A stretch of 6,903 bases of DNA from an uncultured Christensenellaceae bacterium (GTDB taxonomy: Bacteria; Bacillota; Clostridia; Christensenellales; Pumilibacteraceae). The position numbers were made by a program, and so were the translations under genes. Location: assembly GCA_910588315.1 (NCBI GenBank), contig CAJUQF010000105.1, forward strand, positions 1-6,903, in the 5' to 3' direction. Positions 5,846 to 6,903 of the stretch are shown piece by piece; position 1 is the first letter of the stretch; each line of letters opens with the position of its first letter. A model generated the notes under the pieces. It was not told the origin of the DNA. It saw nothing but the letters and a program-made list of their open reading frames with translations, and did no database searches.

Positions 5846-6532
5846 ATGGACGGAATCGTAAATTCTATAGCCGAATCTATGAATGCGTCGCTCGGCGCCG
5901 CACTTACGGTGTTTTTGCTGTCGATGATCCCGATCGCCGAAGCGCGCCTTGCCATACCGCTCGGCATCGGCATGGGGTTGACGCCCGGAGAAGCTTTCGG
6001 TTGGGCGTTTTTGGGTTCGTCGCTGATGGCGCCGATATTGATCCTCGTATTTATACCAATCATAAACGCGCTGTCTCGTACAAAACTGTTTTCCAAGATC
6101 GGCAAATTTTTATATGATAAATTCGAAAAGAAGTCCCGCTCGCTCGCGACAGATCAGGAAAACGATGATAATAAGGGATTCAAAATAACCAAATCGGACA
6201 TAAAAAAAATCGGCGGCGTATCTCTGTTCGTCGCCGTGCCGCTCCCGCTTACCGGCGTATGGACGGGCAGCGCCGTAGCGTCCATATTGAAGATAGGTTT
6301 TGTCAAAGCCGTTATCGGCGTGCTTTTGGGAAATGCGGTGGCATGCGCCATAATAACGCTCATAAGTTTTCTCTTTCAGCCGTATGTCAATTACATTACC
6401 GCGGCGTTCGCAATAATAGCGGCGCTCGTCGTGGTTTTTCTTATAATCAAACTGATAATATACAAACCCGAGTCCGAAACCGATATTCCGCAAAAAACGG
6501 ACGAACACGGTGACGACAACACGAATATCTAA
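5846..6532 (+). CDS. Small multidrug export family membrane protein (COG2426 / Sm_multidrug_ex)
   Basis: An integral membrane protein of the family annotated as putative small multidrug export proteins; the real substrate and direction of transport are not established. Two family signatures are visible: PIAEARLAIPLGIGMG (29-44) and VAVPLPLTGVWTGSAVA (129-145). Hydrophobic segments lie at about 17-40, 51-76, 124-145, 148-178 and 183-205. Between the halves is a charged cytosolic-type stretch (about 92-121) rich in Lys, Asp and Asn, and the last 22 residues are an acidic hydrophilic tail; together they make this 228-residue protein longer than the roughly 160 residues I associate with the family. 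No SD precedes the ATG, which sits 8 nt behind a perfect -10 box, so translation is probably leaderless. An ATG at codon 12 (5879) also lacks an SD. The stop lies 17 nt before glmS, so the two form an operon. Confidence 0.82.
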   Translation: MDGIVNSIAESMNASLGAALTVFLLSMIPIAEARLAIPLGIGMGLTPGEAFGWAFLGSSLMAPILILVFIPIINALSRTKLFSKIGKFLYDKFEKKSRSLATDQENDDNKGFKITKSDIKKIGGVSLFVAVPLPLTGVWTGSAVASILKIGFVKAVIGVLLGNAVACAIITLISFLFQPYVNYITAAFAIIAALVVVFLIIKLIIYKPESETDIPQKTDEHGDDNTNI

Positions 6533-6536
6533 TTAC

Positions 6537-6543
6537 AAAGGAG
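6537..6543 (+). promoter_or_regulatory. Shine-Dalgarno site AAAGGAG for glmS
   Basis: AAAGGAG ends 6 nt before the glmS ATG at 6550, strong and optimally spaced. The whole intergenic gap is 17 nt and is taken up by this site, leaving no room for a separate promoter or for the glmS ribozyme found before glmS in many Firmicutes. Confidence 0.85.
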
Positions 6544-6549
6544 AATATT

Positions 6550-6903
6550 ATGTGCGGAATAATCGGATATTCGGGCGGCAAAAATGCCGTTCCCGTACTT
6601 ATTAAAGGACTCGAGCGGCTTGAATACCGCGGTTACGATTCGAGCGGCATCGCCGTTTCCTCCGATAACGCGATCGAATGCGTTAAATCGATCGGTAAAA
6701 TTTCCGCGCTTAAAAGCAAACTCGAAGATTCGCCTCTCGCGGGACGTACGGGGATCGGACATACGCGCTGGGCGACTCACGGCAAGCCGAGCGATGTAAA
6801 TTCTCATCCGCATTTTTCCGCCGACGGCAAGTTCGCGATCGTTCACAACGGTATAATCGAAAACTACGAGCAGTTGAAAAACGAGTTAAAAAGCCACGGT
6901 ATA
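6550..6903 (+). CDS. glmS: Glutamine--fructose-6-phosphate aminotransferase, N-terminal part, cut by window edge
   Basis: Makes glucosamine-6-phosphate from fructose-6-phosphate and glutamine, the committed step of amino-sugar synthesis. The 118 codons present cover the start of the class II glutamine amidotransferase domain: catalytic Cys2 exposed after Met removal (MCGIIGY), LEYRGYDSSGIAV at 24-36, HTRWATHG at 71-78 with the glutamine-binding Arg73 and His77, HPH at 86-88, and HNGIIENY at 99-106 with the oxyanion-hole Asn100-Gly101. No stop or frameshift is seen. The remaining glutaminase part and the two SIS isomerase domains (about 490 residues in a full-length protein of about 610) lie outside. 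It sits 17 nt downstream of the COG2426 gene with a strong SD, so its expression probably depends on the promoter at 5808-5837. Its product is the substrate of GlmM, encoded divergently nearby. Confidence 0.96.
   Translation, partial: MCGIIGYSGGKNAVPVLIKGLERLEYRGYDSSGIAVSSDNAIECVKSIGKISALKSKLEDSPLAGRTGIGHTRWATHGKPSDVNSHPHFSADGKFAIVHNGIIENYEQLKNELKSHGI

Larger units (their letters stand above)
5663..5849. repeat. 10-bp inverted repeat in the divergent glmM / COG2426-glmS spacer
   Basis: CCATACCGAT at 5663-5672 and ATCGGTATGG at 5840-5849 are exact inverted copies 167 bp apart. Each lies downstream of the -10 box of its own divergent promoter, and both copies contain an ATG: the real start codon of the plus-strand gene on one side, and the start of a short open frame in the glmM leader on the other. 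This could be a shared operator or a coincidence of translation-start context. Confidence 0.35.

Overview
The window looks like a piece of a low-to-moderate GC bacterial chromosome, most likely an uncultured Clostridia-type Firmicute. Reasons: AT-rich spacers carrying near-consensus sigma-A-type promoters (TTGACA / TATAAT), purine-rich Shine-Dalgarno (SD) sites (GGAGG, AAAGGAG), frequent ATA isoleucine codons, and a Ddl variant whose motifs resemble clostridial Ddl-like proteins as I remember them. The lineage is an inference. No phage, transposon, CRISPR, tRNA or rRNA signal was seen.

Layout. Four genes lie on the minus strand; in transcription order they are glmM (5637-4354), a membrane-anchored UDP-sugar 4,6-dehydratase of the CapD/FlaA1/PglF type (4204-2177), uppP (2125-1343) and a ddl-family ATP-grasp ligase cut by the left edge (969-1). 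Two genes lie on the plus strand, divergent from glmM: a COG2426 'small multidrug export' membrane protein (5846-6532) and the start of glmS (6550 to the right edge). The 208-bp spacer at 5638-5845 holds back-to-back consensus promoters, one for each direction. The dehydratase has its own strong promoter at 4237-4264.

How the genes fit together. GlmS makes glucosamine-6-phosphate and GlmM converts it to glucosamine-1-phosphate, the route to UDP-GlcNAc. UDP-GlcNAc feeds peptidoglycan and is the usual substrate of PglF/FlaA1-type dehydratases, which start modified-sugar synthesis for surface glycans. UppP recycles the undecaprenyl carrier used by both processes, and Ddl supplies the D-Ala-D-Ala end of the peptidoglycan stem. 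The window is therefore a cell-envelope precursor cluster.

The part not explained by genes is the 373-bp gap between uppP and ddl (970-1342). Unlike the AT-rich spacers elsewhere, most of it (about 1061-1342) is GC-richer and strongly self-complementary, including a 131-nt rod-like inverted repeat that begins at the base after the uppP stop codon. I do not recognise it as a known RNA family. It is the best candidate here for something undescribed. The second notable point is that the COG2426 gene appears to be leaderless, since its ATG sits 8 nt after a perfect TATAAT.
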